DNA of 64,000 nt from Hoylesella pleuritidis JCM 14110 (lineage in GTDB: Bacteria > Bacteroidota > Bacteroidia > Bacteroidales > Bacteroidaceae), in NCBI RefSeq assembly GCF_000613725.1, contig NZ_BAJN01000012.1:23334-87333 (forward strand), read 5' to 3'. How positions within the stretch are numbered: the first letter of the stretch is position 1; each line of letters opens with the position of its first letter. The notes below the pieces were generated by a model that saw only the letters and a list, made by a program, of their open reading frames with translations, had not been told where the DNA came from and ran no database searches. Shown here one piece after another: positions 6,851 through 16,094 of this stretch. Position numbers and translations under genes: made by a program.

Positions 6851-9800
6851 TTTCTCTCTTCTATCCATTTTCGTGCATTGACAAACGCCTCGATCCACGG
6901 TGTGATGTCATCAGCGCGGTGCTCATTAGGGTAGAATGCGTTCTGCCAGGGAAATATGGCGCGTTCTAAATGAGGCATCATTGCGAGGTGACGGCCGTTT
7001 GCTGAGCAGATGGCTGCAGCGTTATAGTCGCTTCCGTTGGGATTACCGGGATACTCGGCATAGTTATATTTGGCAACGATTTGGTATTGGTCCTCGGGCT
7101 CGGGTAAGTAAAATCGTCCTTCGCCGTGGGCGACCCATAGTCCGAGTTTGCATCCGCTGAGACTGCCGAACATCACACTGTTGTTCGATGGGATGCTTAA
7201 TGTGAGATAAGCACTTTCAAATTTACGCGAGTTATTGTGACAGAGATGGCCCCGATGACGGTGTTCGGGATTGATTAAATTCAATTCTGCCATCAATTGA
7301 CACCCGTTGCAGATACCCAGGGATAATGTATCGGAACGCGAATAGAAACGATCGAGCGCCTCTTTGGCTTTCGGATTATAGAGGAAAGCACCTGCCCAGC
7401 CTTTTGCCGAGCCCAAAACATCGGAATTGGAAAAGCCTCCGCAGAACACGATCAGGTGGATTTCATCCAATGTCTCGCGGCCGCAGATAAGATCGGTCAT
7501 CGTGACATCTTTCACATCGAAGCCTGCGAGATAAAGTGCATAAGCCATTTCGCGCTCACCGTTGGTTCCTTTTTCGCGGATGATGGCAGCTTTGATACCG
7601 GTCGGTTTACGACGGTCGGCATCGAGGTCGTATTGAGAAAGCCTCCCCGTAAATTCCTTTTTAAATTTGAACTCGATAGGTTGCTTCTTGTAATTCACGT
7701 ATCGTTTCTTTGCCATTCCGTTCAAACTCTGCTTGGAATCGAGCAAATAAGAGGTCCGGAACCACGTATCGCGCAAGGCATCTATATCAAATGAATGTGT
7801 TATTTCGCCTTTCTTAACGATGAGTGTGCGTTTATCAGGGGTCGGATAACCGATTTTTGCAAATCCGATTCCTCTTTCTTCTAAGTAGTTTTGCAGTTCG
7901 TGCTTATGCGAATCGGCCACTTGGATAACGATTCCGGGGTTTTCGGCAAAGAGATTCTTCACTAAGTCGTCGTCTGCTAAATCGTGAAGATTGATGTGTA
8001 AACCGCCTTTTGCATTGGCAAAAGTCATTTCCAACAATGTGACAATTAGTCCGCCGGCACTGATATCGTGTCCGGCCATAATCCATTTGCGGTTGATCAA
8101 CTCCTGAACAGCCTCGAAACAATCTGCGAAATATGTAGCATTAGATACGGTCGGCACGTCATCGCCCACCTTTCCGAGGCTTTGTGCAAAGGCAGAACCG
8201 CCTAACCGCTGAGCATCGAAGCTGAAATCAATGTAATAAAGAGACGAGTTCTTATCGTTAATAACCACCGGTGACACCACGTTACGCACATCTGAAACCT
8301 CACCTCCACTCGTAACAATAACCGTTCCGGGCGCAATCACTTTTTCACCATCAGAATATTGTTGAGTGAGTGACAGCGAGTCCTTACCCGTCGGGACGTT
8401 GATTCCAAGTTCGCAACAGAAGTCCGATAAGGCTTTCACAGCCTGATAGAGTCGCGCATCTTCGCCTTCGCGCGACCGACAGGGCCACATCCAATTGGCC
8501 GAAAGCGACACACTGCGCAGTCCTTCACGCAAAGGTGCCCACACAATATTGGTCAACGACTCGGCAACTGACAGCACAGAGCCTGCCGAGGGGGATGCAA
8601 GCCCCGCCTGGGGAGCGTGCCCTAAGGCTGTAGCAATACCCTTACAACCGCGGTAGTCGAGTGCAACCACACCGCAATCTGATAACGGAAGCTGGATCAC
8701 TCCTTGACATTGTTGCCACGCAACCTTACCAGTCACGGAACGGTCTACTTTATTTGTCAGCCAGTCTTTGCACGCAACGGCTTCTAATTGCAGTACGTGT
8801 GCAAGGTATTCATCGATTTTTTGCAGGTCGTAAGATACGTTTTCATAGTGTCGTTCTACCGTCTTGTCCGTCATTATAGTCTTAGGCGAATGACCGAACA
8901 TCTGTGATACATCAAGATCGAACGGCTTAACACCATCCTTTTGGACAAAAGAGAAATGCGCATCGCCTGTCGTTTCGCCCACGACATACAGTGGAGCACG
9001 TTCCCGTTCGGCAATTTTTCGAACGCGATCGATGTGTTTTTCATCGATAAGTAAGCCCATTCGCTCCTGGCTTTCATTTGCAATAATCTCCTTGGCAGAG
9101 AGCGTTCGGTCGCCGATGGGTAGTTGATCCATCTCTATTTTACCGCCGCATTCCTCGACAAGTTCCGACAAACAGTTGAGATGTCCTGCTGAACCGTGGT
9201 CGTGAATGGACACAACGGGATTGTCATCTGCCTCTACCAAGGCACGCACAAGGTTGTAAGCACGCTTCTGCATCTCCGGATTGGCACGCTGAACGGCGTT
9301 GAGCTCAATGCCGTTGGCATATCGTCCTGTATCAACTGACGATACAGAGCCGCCTCCAAGACCGATTCTGTAATTGTCACCACCCACAACTACCACTTTA
9401 TTTCCAGGCTGCGGAGCTTTCTTTAAACAGTCTCTTCGGGTGCCGTAACCGACTCCTCCTGCCAACATAATCACTTTATCATAAGCCAAGAGAGAGTTAT
9501 CTATTGTCGCTTCTCTCGTAGAAGAAGGAGTTTTAGCAGTCGTTTCTTGGTGTTCAAAAGTAAGAACGGAACCGCAAATGAGCGGTTGTCCGAACTTATT
9601 TCCAAAGTCAGAGGCTCCGTTCGAGGCTTTAATCAAAATCTGTTCAGGAGTCTGATACAGCCATTTTCGTGCGGGAATCAAAGTCTCCCAATCACGAATC
9701 ACGGAGTCTTCTGCTCTTACCTGAGATAAATTGGGGGTGAGTCCGGCCTCTAATCTCGGGTAAGCTGTCATATAAACAGCCGTCCCCGCGATGGGCCAAG

Positions 9801-10635
9801 AGCCCGTTCCGCCTGCCATTCGATCACGAATCTCACCGCCTGTGCCTGTTGCAGCACCGTTGAAAGGCTCCACTGTGGTAGGGAAATTATGTGTTTCGGC
9901 TTTTAACGAGATGACACTCTCTACATCTGTCACTTGGAAATAGTCGCTTGTCGACTGATCCTTAGGTGCAAACTGTTCGATGATCGGCCCCTGTGCAAAG
10001 GCTACATTATCTTTATATGCACTCAAAATACTATTCGGATTCTCATTGGTTGTCTTCTTAATCATTGCAAATAGCGACGACTCCATCTCTTTTCCGTCGA
10101 TGACGAACGTACCTCCGAAAATCTTATGACGGCAATGCTCTGAATTGATTTGCGCAAATCCGAAGATTTCTGAGTCTGTCAGCGGGCGTCCGTTAGCCTT
10201 TTCAATGGTGTGAAGATATTTTATTTCCTCGGGCGAAAGCGCTAAACCTTCCTGCTCATTATATGTTTCTATATCGTTGATATATTTGATCGGTTCGGGT
10301 TTACGGTCTATCGTGAAGATGTTCTGATCCAAACCGTCATACATTCGTTGCAGCATTGGATCGTGTTCGGCTTCTTTTGAAGCAACGGGAAAATATTCCT
10401 CAATACGCAAAATGCCGTTAAGATTCATATTCTGTGTAATCTCAACGGCATTCGTACTCCACGGAGTGACCATCTCTCGACGCGGTCCCACGTAATAACC
10501 GGTCAGTTCCGGTGCATCGATCAGCGTGGCATCGCCATACAACCAGCATAGTTTGTTTGTCTCGTTTGTACTCGGCCGATGGTCGAAAGCTGTTGCAATC
10601 ACGGTCTCTTTGGATGTTTTGAAGAAAAGAATCAT
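6847..10635 (-). CDS. purL: Phosphoribosylformylglycinamidine synthase (large PurL)
   Basis: The product is 1262 residues from the ATG at 10635 (MILFFKTSKETV). The frame extends to 10701, but that stretch is the promoter. This is the long single-chain form: an N-terminal PurS-like region, the ATP-dependent synthase halves with SEHCRHKIFGG, LKAETHNFPTTVEPFNGAATG and the internal repeat, and a C-terminal glutamine amidotransferase domain with nucleophile Cys in GICNGCQ and the His-Glu segment PHLERAIFP. It converts FGAR, glutamine and ATP to FGAM in purine synthesis. It is the first gene of an operon with two CHR transporters and a nuclease. No frame damage was seen. Confidence 0.97.
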   Translation of the reverse strand: MILFFKTSKETVIATAFDHRPSTNETNKLCWLYGDATLIDAPELTGYYVGPRREMVTPWSTNAVEITQNMNLNGILRIEEYFPVASKEAEHDPMLQRMYDGLDQNIFTIDRKPEPIKYINDIETYNEQEGLALSPEEIKYLHTIEKANGRPLTDSEIFGFAQINSEHCRHKIFGGTFVIDGKEMESSLFAMIKKTTNENPNSILSAYKDNVAFAQGPIIEQFAPKDQSTSDYFQVTDVESVISLKAETHNFPTTVEPFNGAATGTGGEIRDRMAGGTGSWPIAGTAVYMTAYPRLEAGLTPNLSQVRAEDSVIRDWETLIPARKWLYQTPEQILIKASNGASDFGNKFGQPLICGSVLTFEHQETTAKTPSSTREATIDNSLLAYDKVIMLAGGVGYGTRRDCLKKAPQPGNKVVVVGGDNYRIGLGGGSVSSVDTGRYANGIELNAVQRANPEMQKRAYNLVRALVEADDNPVVSIHDHGSAGHLNCLSELVEECGGKIEMDQLPIGDRTLSAKEIIANESQERMGLLIDEKHIDRVRKIAERERAPLYVVGETTGDAHFSFVQKDGVKPFDLDVSQMFGHSPKTIMTDKTVERHYENVSYDLQKIDEYLAHVLQLEAVACKDWLTNKVDRSVTGKVAWQQCQGVIQLPLSDCGVVALDYRGCKGIATALGHAPQAGLASPSAGSVLSVAESLTNIVWAPLREGLRSVSLSANWMWPCRSREGEDARLYQAVKALSDFCCELGINVPTGKDSLSLTQQYSDGEKVIAPGTVIVTSGGEVSDVRNVVSPVVINDKNSSLYYIDFSFDAQRLGGSAFAQSLGKVGDDVPTVSNATYFADCFEAVQELINRKWIMAGHDISAGGLIVTLLEMTFANAKGGLHINLHDLADDDLVKNLFAENPGIVIQVADSHKHELQNYLEERGIGFAKIGYPTPDKRTLIVKKGEITHSFDIDALRDTWFRTSYLLDSKQSLNGMAKKRYVNYKKQPIEFKFKKEFTGRLSQYDLDADRRKPTGIKAAIIREKGTNGEREMAYALYLAGFDVKDVTMTDLICGRETLDEIHLIVFCGGFSNSDVLGSAKGWAGAFLYNPKAKEALDRFYSRSDTLSLGICNGCQLMAELNLINPEHRHRGHLCHNNSRKFESAYLTLSIPSNNSVMFGSLSGCKLGLWVAHGEGRFYLPEPEDQYQIVAKYNYAEYPGNPNGSDYNAAAICSANGRHLAMMPHLERAIFPWQNAFYPNEHRADDITPWIEAFVNARKWIEERK

Positions 10636-10671
10636 AGTCGTTCTGAATATAATAGGTAATGAATGATGTTG

Positions 10672-10701
10672 CAAAGATACGCCAATTCGGTTGAAGAACA
10701 A
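10672..10701 (-). promoter_or_regulatory. purL promoter
   Basis: Minus strand TTG (plus CAA 10699-10701), 19 bases, TATCTTTG (plus CAAAGATA 10672-10679). The start near 10665 gives a leader of about 30 bases to the ATG at 10635. No purine riboswitch or PurR-like site is evident in so short a leader. Confidence 0.75.
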
Positions 10702-10794
10702 AATAAAATACAGAGTTAATTGCCTGTTGACGACTAACCATTGATGATTGATGGCCTTTCAGATGTATTGCAGACAAAATTCAGTTCTACCCCA

Positions 10795-13341
10795 TTATCT
10801 CAACAGATAATAGGCATTCTCTTTCAGTTTATTCATCAATGATACCGGATAATGGGGATGAGCAGCAATCCATTGCTGTACAATCTGCTTGGCTTCGATA
10901 CTTTTGTGTCCTGCAAGCAGTGCTGAAAGCCAGTAACCGGGGAAGAAAATGTCACCTGTTTTCTGCACATCTTGCAAAGCATCTAAGCCCGGCCAGAGAT
11001 ACCGATTGCTGTGAGGCTCACGCGTAGAAGCGTTGAGTAGGGCGAGCATTGACTGTGCCCACGGCTCAACGGAGCGATTCTCGCGTTGCAGCAGACTGTC
11101 AAACAGTTGCCGTTGAACCAACGTGTCGGGGGTGCAAGCACGTGACACGAAGTCGAACTCACGTGTTTGGTCGGTATTTTTCAGTCTTGTGCGTTGCACG
11201 TCCAGTATCTCTTGCCATTGGGTGGGAAGCATAATAGCTAAGTGATAGGCAATATGCGTATAGTCGTTGACGGTGATCGACGAGTCGGCTTGCGTCTTCC
11301 AGATTTCGTAAATCTTGCTGATGATATCGGGGGCAACGGCTGATGTACCCAAGACTTGCAGTATCTTCTTCCGCACCGATGGCAATTTGTGGTGATAACC
11401 GTATGTCCACAGATTGCGTTCGGCATCCATTCGCCGATTATCGGGTGTTCCATAGGAGGGCATCTCGACCGAAATACGCCGCAAATAATCAATGCATGTA
11501 GAGGCAATTAGGTCGTTTCGTTCATCGAGAAAGCCTCGGAACAAGTATTGAAAAGCATGTTTCGAGTTAATATTGCGGGCTAAATAGTTCTCGTAGAGTG
11601 TCATCATTAGTGCAAAACGAGATGTTTCGGGCTGTGTAAACCACGCCGCAAGTGCTTCGGTCTGCGATTGATCGGCCGTCAGAAAGCGACCGTAACCGCT
11701 GCCATCATAGTTAGAAAAGAGTGTCAAGGGCTCGTTTGAGAGCAGTGTTTCACAATGACCTGCCTCCACATTTTGCGGGATTCGGCACAGCGAGTCACGA
11801 TAAACCGCTCCAACAACGAACTGTTGCGGCCAGACAAGTCCGCGTCCGAAAGGATCAGTTTGAGTCATTCTGATCTTCCCATTTGTGTATTGACAGACAA
11901 TTGTCGGCATCCCTTTCTGTTTCACCCATATCTCACTGAAAGCGGGGAGAGCGGCTTCCGGCTTCACACTATCAAGTATTTGGATGAGCGAGTCCCACGT
12001 TGCATTGCCATAACTGAACCGCTTCAGATAACATTGCAGCCCTTTTCGGAAAGCTGATTCGCCCATTCGCTGCTCTAATTTGAGCATCATCACGGGTGCC
12101 TTGTGATAGATAATGTTGCCGTAAAGCAGCCCGGCACGATTGAGATTAGCTAATGATTGCTGAATGGGATGTGTACCTTCAGTGCGGTCGGTACTTATTG
12201 CGCGAGTCTGATAACTCTTTAAGAAGTTGAGGTCGTGGTTGATTTCGGGAAACTGTTCACGTGCAATCTTCGAAGCCATCAGATTTGCAAACACCTCTTT
12301 TGTCCATACATCGTCGAACCAACGCATTGTAACCAAGTCGCCGAACCACATATGTGCCGTTTCGTGTGCAATCAATTCAAGGCGCTTAAGTTCTTCATCG
12401 GGTGTGGGATTAGGGCCGAGAAAGAGCGTGCGATCACGATATTGGATAGCCCCCGGATGCTCCATTCCGCCGAATTGATACCCCGGAAGAATTGCAAATC
12501 CATATTTCTTGAAAGGGTAAGGAATGTTGGTGTAACGTTCGAGCCAACGTAATGAGAACGCAATTTCATCGAAGATTTTATCCAATTGGGCCGTTTTCTG
12601 CGGGTCGGTCTCACGATACAGGGCTTCGAGTTCGCGCCCGTCGCGCATTGCTTTGCGTGTTCGAAATTTGCCGGCAGTGAAAGAAAAGAGATAGGTCGGT
12701 ATCTTTTCTGTCTGCGAAAATGTATATATATCATTTTTATATACTATATTCGCACTTTTATTCAATCGTTTTCCGGGAGCATTAGACAATACTTTCCAAC
12801 CCTCAGGAACAGTAAGTGTGAGTGAGAAATGCGCTTTCAAATCAGGCTGGTCGAAGCAAGGGAACACGCTCCGAGCGTGATCCGGCACGAAGAGTGTGTA
12901 CAAATAGTCGGCGCTGCGATTAAGAGACTTATTCTCGGAAGTGCCTGCTAACACGATCTCATTATATCCCTTATGCAGCCATTTACCGGGAATGATGATG
13001 TGTTCGTCAATCACCTGCAATGGCCTTAATTCGCCATTGATACGCGATGCATCTGTTTGCAGGGTTCCTTGGAAATCGAGTTGCAGATCAGTTGTAGAAT
13101 TTCGATTAAAGCGAATGGTGTCGATGAATGTTATATCTTTGGTTAATCGCAATGGAATTTCAAATGAAATGCGATACGAAATATTGTTGATTTCGCGTGC
13201 TCTGACTGTTGCCAGCTCTTTCGATACGCCCTTTTCTACTTTCACATTCATAGCTGTTACAGGTCTTGAAGCCTGAACTGGGAGCAGCACAGACAGTATC
13301 AGCACTGTAAAAAAACATCGAAACGTCTTACTTGTTTTCAT
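10795..13341 (-). CDS. M1 family zinc aminopeptidase, exported
   Basis: The product is 848 residues from the ATG at 13341 (MKTSKTFRCFF). The frame extends to 13365, but that overlaps the promoter. After a signal peptide come the M1 substrate motif as GGMEHPGAIQY (the usual GAMEN changed to GGMEH), then HETAH (H326, E327, H330) and the third zinc ligand E349 in WTKEVFANL. The C-terminal half is the helical domain. It should remove N-terminal residues from peptides in the periplasm, fitting a peptide-fermenting lifestyle. The gene stands alone with its own promoter. Homologues in Bacteroidales carry similar changes in GAMEN, so activity is probable. Confidence 0.92.
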   Translation of the reverse strand: MKTSKTFRCFFTVLILSVLLPVQASRPVTAMNVKVEKGVSKELATVRAREINNISYRISFEIPLRLTKDITFIDTIRFNRNSTTDLQLDFQGTLQTDASRINGELRPLQVIDEHIIIPGKWLHKGYNEIVLAGTSENKSLNRSADYLYTLFVPDHARSVFPCFDQPDLKAHFSLTLTVPEGWKVLSNAPGKRLNKSANIVYKNDIYTFSQTEKIPTYLFSFTAGKFRTRKAMRDGRELEALYRETDPQKTAQLDKIFDEIAFSLRWLERYTNIPYPFKKYGFAILPGYQFGGMEHPGAIQYRDRTLFLGPNPTPDEELKRLELIAHETAHMWFGDLVTMRWFDDVWTKEVFANLMASKIAREQFPEINHDLNFLKSYQTRAISTDRTEGTHPIQQSLANLNRAGLLYGNIIYHKAPVMMLKLEQRMGESAFRKGLQCYLKRFSYGNATWDSLIQILDSVKPEAALPAFSEIWVKQKGMPTIVCQYTNGKIRMTQTDPFGRGLVWPQQFVVGAVYRDSLCRIPQNVEAGHCETLLSNEPLTLFSNYDGSGYGRFLTADQSQTEALAAWFTQPETSRFALMMTLYENYLARNINSKHAFQYLFRGFLDERNDLIASTCIDYLRRISVEMPSYGTPDNRRMDAERNLWTYGYHHKLPSVRKKILQVLGTSAVAPDIISKIYEIWKTQADSSITVNDYTHIAYHLAIMLPTQWQEILDVQRTRLKNTDQTREFDFVSRACTPDTLVQRQLFDSLLQRENRSVEPWAQSMLALLNASTREPHSNRYLWPGLDALQDVQKTGDIFFPGYWLSALLAGHKSIEAKQIVQQWIAAHPHYPVSLMNKLKENAYYLLR

Positions 13342-13362
13342 TTTTTTGTTTGTTTGATTGTA

Positions 13363-13394
13363 CAAAGTTACAATTTATTTTGTCATTTTGTGCA
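13363..13394 (-). promoter_or_regulatory. Promoter of the M1 aminopeptidase gene
   Basis: Minus strand TTG (plus CAA 13392-13394), 21 bases, TAACTTTG (plus CAAAGTTA 13363-13370). It overlaps the 5' end of the longest open frame and so decides the start at 13341. Confidence 0.65.
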
Positions 13395-13459
13395 ATTTGA
13401 TTCGATATGAATTGAAAAAACTAAGATACTTACATACACAAAAGCTCATAAGTCCTTAT

Positions 13460-13945
13460 TCAGTAATTTTCTATGGCCTTACGTCTCTTCGCACGCTCTT
13501 TTTTCGATACGTATCCCTTTTCAAAGATGCGTAACCAGCCGAGGAAGTTCATCCCCGAAGGTTGTTGAGCGCTCTCGAAAGTGCTCTTTTTAACGCTTTT
13601 CATTATATCGGGGCTGATACGTGGGGCTTTTGCAGTGATGATAACCTCGTTGACCGTAATGCTTTTCGGCAATAAAAATATTGTGTCCTGCATCTCTTTT
13701 CTATTTAAGATACGGCGGATATAATTGCCGTGAGTAATGGTTACACTTCCGAAAGTCGTCGTAATGATAAACCGGCCGGCCTTATTCGTTGTGAAAGTTT
13801 TATTGTTGTCGGTAAAGATATTTACGTTTACGATAGGCAAGCGGGTCTGGATGTCTAATACGATACCCGCAGTTTGTGCCTTGCCCACGTATTGGTTGAG
13901 AGCAAGAATGCTGATAACGGCGAGTTGTAATTGTGCCTGTCTCAT
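13460..13945 (-). CDS. Exported protein with carboxypeptidase-like regulatory domain
   Basis: The product is 161 residues from the ATG at 13945 (MRQAQLQLAVISI); the frame opens at 13972, inside the promoter. A signal peptide ends near GKAQ. Then AGIVLDIQTRLPIVNVNIFTDNNKTFTTNKAGRF resembles the CarboxypepD_reg-like beta-sandwich (PF13715 type) found at the N-terminus of SusC proteins and in small Bacteroidota envelope proteins. The C-terminal 60 residues are basic. No catalytic site is visible. The role is unknown; a structural or accessory part at the outer membrane is likely. Confidence 0.7.
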   Translation of the reverse strand: MRQAQLQLAVISILALNQYVGKAQTAGIVLDIQTRLPIVNVNIFTDNNKTFTTNKAGRFIITTTFGSVTITHGNYIRRILNRKEMQDTIFLLPKSITVNEVIITAKAPRISPDIMKSVKKSTFESAQQPSGMNFLGWLRIFEKGYVSKKERAKRRKAIENY

Positions 13946-13969
13946 CTTCTTATATCGCTTTTCGATAGA

Positions 13970-14003
13970 CAAATATAGATGAAAAATTCTCTGATTGTAT
14001 CAA
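13970..14003 (-). promoter_or_regulatory. Promoter of the small carboxypeptidase-like-domain gene
   Basis: Minus strand TTG (plus CAA 14001-14003), 23 bases, TATATTTG (plus CAAATATA 13970-13977). The spacing is at the long end of the consensus. Confidence 0.5.
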
Positions 14004-14505
14004 AGAAACGGCAGATTTAATGATATTTAAAGAGAAAAGAGGGAATAAAGAGAAAGACAAGTCACTTCTTTTCCTTTTCGGAGGAGCTGGAAATGGTAGG
14101 CCGGAAAGCTATTGGCAGAGATTGTTTTCGATTTATACCTAAGGAGGCAAGCACACAAATTAAAAAGAGGATTGTATATAGTTGATTTTCAATAAGATAT
14201 AATTCTATTTCCAACTAACGGTTAAATATGCTGCAACTAACGGTTAAACGCACTGCGTTTAACGTCTTTTACAAGGCGATTAACGGTGTTTCGTAACCCC
14301 CTTTGATATGGGCGATATTGCATAGAAAGATGAGGGGGTGAACGGGGAAAGATGAAATAGTGTGTCGGTGGGGGAGAGAAGGACAAATGATGGATTGTGA
14401 ATAATGAGTCGTGAGTTGTCAAATGCTCTCCGTCTATAAATTGTAGGTCGTCTGATTGAGAGACCTCAATTGAATCGTCAGGAGGCGATTATAAATGTCT
14501 GCGTG
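14004..14505. other. Non-coding stretch of about 500 bases
   Basis: No convincing gene is seen on either strand. Purine-rich sequence fills 14030-14110, the palindromic repeat lies at 14213-14287, and low-complexity GGGGGAGAG-type sequence near 14330-14380. The frame on the plus strand at 14470-14883 is the shadow of the AraC gene. Confidence 0.5.
14213..14287. repeat. Palindromic repeat, TTAACGGTTAA family
   Basis: Two direct copies of CAACTAACGGTTAAA, the second closing a perfect 9-bp hairpin (14243-14251 with 14255-14263, loop ACT) followed by GTCTTTT, then a partial third copy GATTAACGG. The 21-base hairpin differs at one base from the copy inside the PorW-like gene at 50043-50063. Confidence 0.7.
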
Positions 14506-15389
14506 TTATTCTCGGTTGCGATAACTCAATGGGGAGATGCCGGCACGGCTTTTGAAGAAGTTGGTGAAGGCCGAGATGTCGTTGAAGTGGAGGCTGTTGG
14601 CAATCTCGCCAATGGTGAGATCGGACGTGCGGAGCAATGTGCAGGCCTCGTTATAGGTAAGAAGTGCGAGATGATCGTAGATTGTCGTGCCCGAAATTTC
14701 GCGCACTGTACGCGACAAATAAGTGGTTGTCATATTGAGTTTGTCAGCATAGAAGCGGATTTGTCGCTCTTTTCGGAAGTTGGAATGAGCCAAATGGATG
14801 AAGATTTTAAAGATGTTTTCCTTGTGCTTGAAGTCGTGTGTGAGCAGGCTGTTGTCGTAAGGCAGCTCGGTGATAAACAGTAAGCAGACGTGAACCAGCG
14901 ATTGGAGAATCTCTAATTTGTAGAGATGAGGCTGGCGAACGACCTGCTTGATCTGGTGTAAAAGCTCAATGAAAGAGCTTGTCTGATGGTGGTCGAGATG
15001 GAAAACGAGGTTGGAATGGGTGATCACTGTGGGCATCATCACGTCGGTTTCGCGGTCGATCGAGCGCAGACCGGCATAGAAATGAGTCTCGATGAGCAAC
15101 CTTCCACCTCTGTATGAGTATCAGTGGGGCGGGTAACGACGGGTTGAAAGGGGGTGAGCAGCAGCAAATCGCCGGCCTGTAACGTGATGTTGTTATCGCC
15201 GACACATACTTCCATCCTCCCTTTTTTCACCAACAGTACCTCGTAAAAGCTAATTCTCCCGCTGAAAGTGAGCATCGATGCACTGTTGCCGGAGGCTGAA
15301 TGGAAATAAACCAAACAGGCTCCGAAGATGTCTTCAATGGCATAACGCGCTGCCATCTGCTGTAAATTCAGGATTCCGTTGTTGCTCAT
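14506..15389 (-). pseudogene. AraC-family transcription regulator, frameshifted
   Basis: Two minus-strand frames (15389 to about 15102, then about 15099 to 14506) join into one AraC protein of about 294 residues. The N-terminal half is a cupin-like sensing domain (YEVLLVKKGRMEVCVGDNNITLQAGDLLLLTPFQP). The C-terminal half is the double helix-turn-helix (FYADKLNMTTTYLSRTVREISG and IGEIANSLHFNDISAFTNFFKSRAGISPLSYR). Adding one G to the GG at 15100-15101 (minus strand) restores VEGLLIETHF. It diverges from the DcuB/asparaginase remnant and may regulate it. This could be real inactivation or a sequence error. Confidence 0.8.
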
Positions 15390-15405
15390 TGTTGTGCTTT
15401 GGATG

Positions 15406-15436
15406 CAAAAATACGAATAAGTTTCGTTATTTACAA
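15406..15436 (-). promoter_or_regulatory. Promoter of the AraC-family gene
   Basis: Minus strand TTG (plus CAA 15434-15436), 20 bases, TATTTTTG (plus CAAAAATA 15406-15413). It lies back to back with the divergent -7 element at 15480-15487, so one regulator site could serve both. Confidence 0.5.
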
Positions 15437-15479
15437 AAAATGAACAGATATTTATAACTCTCGCATTGATGATTTTTCC

Positions 15480-15487
15480 TATCTTTG
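15480..15487 (+). promoter_or_regulatory. -7 element before the DcuB/asparaginase remnant
   Basis: TATCTTTG on the plus strand. No TTG is present 17-23 bases upstream, so activity may depend on an activator such as the divergent AraC-type protein. The start would be near 15494. Confidence 0.5.
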
Positions 15488-15539
15488 CCCATAACTACTG
15501 AACCGGTAACTATTGCCGTTCGACAAAGAAAGAAACTTT

Positions 15540-16070
15540 ATGTTGACAGCCCTTATACTGTTACAATTGACCATTGTACTGGCTTTGATCTTCATCGGAG
15601 CACGTGTCGGAGGCTTCGGGTTGGGTATTCTCGTGGGCGGACGGGGCATTGAACTTAAAAGTACGGAGCAGAACCGGCACACTGCACAGCGTGAGTTCAG
15701 CGTGGATAATATCGGCAAACTGTTCCGCGTGGGCATTGTTTACGGGTATGCCGACTGTTCGTCGGTGCCGATGCGGGCTTTTACCGATGCTGGATTCAAT
15801 GGTATTGTATGGGGCGGCGTGGGTGATGGCAACTTCTATAAAGATGTGTTCGACGTGGCGTTGAAAGCTCGTGCAAAGGATATCAACATTGCTTGCTCGT
15901 CGCGTATACCTATGGAGACTACGTGTTTGAGCGGAAAAATAGACGATGCTCAATATCATTTCGTGGCTGCACTCACACTGAATTTGAAGAAAGCACGTGT
16001 GCTCTTGATACTTGCTCTGGCAAAAACGCGCGTCTGGCAACGTATTCAGGAGTTTTTCAATAAGTATTGA
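15540..16070 (+). pseudogene. DcuB N-terminus fused in frame to L-asparaginase C-terminus (deletion remnant)
   Basis: The frame codes 176 residues from the ATG at 15540. Residues 1 to about 36 (MLTALILLQLTIVLALIFIG, then ARVGGFGLG) match the first membrane segment of the anaerobic C4-dicarboxylate transporters DcuA/DcuB. From about residue 50 the sequence matches the C-terminal third of periplasmic type II L-asparaginase: VGIVYGYADCSSVPMRAF, GIVWGGVGDGN, SSRIP, LNLKKARVLL and the final IQEFFNKY. The N-terminal catalytic Thr/Tyr/Ser/Asp/Lys residues of asparaginase and all later Dcu helices are missing. A deletion from inside dcuB to inside ansB in an ancestral dcuB-ansB pair explains this simply. 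The product is unlikely to have either activity. aspA follows downstream. Confidence 0.75.
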
Positions 16071-16094
16071 TTTCACCTTAAAATATACCGACCG

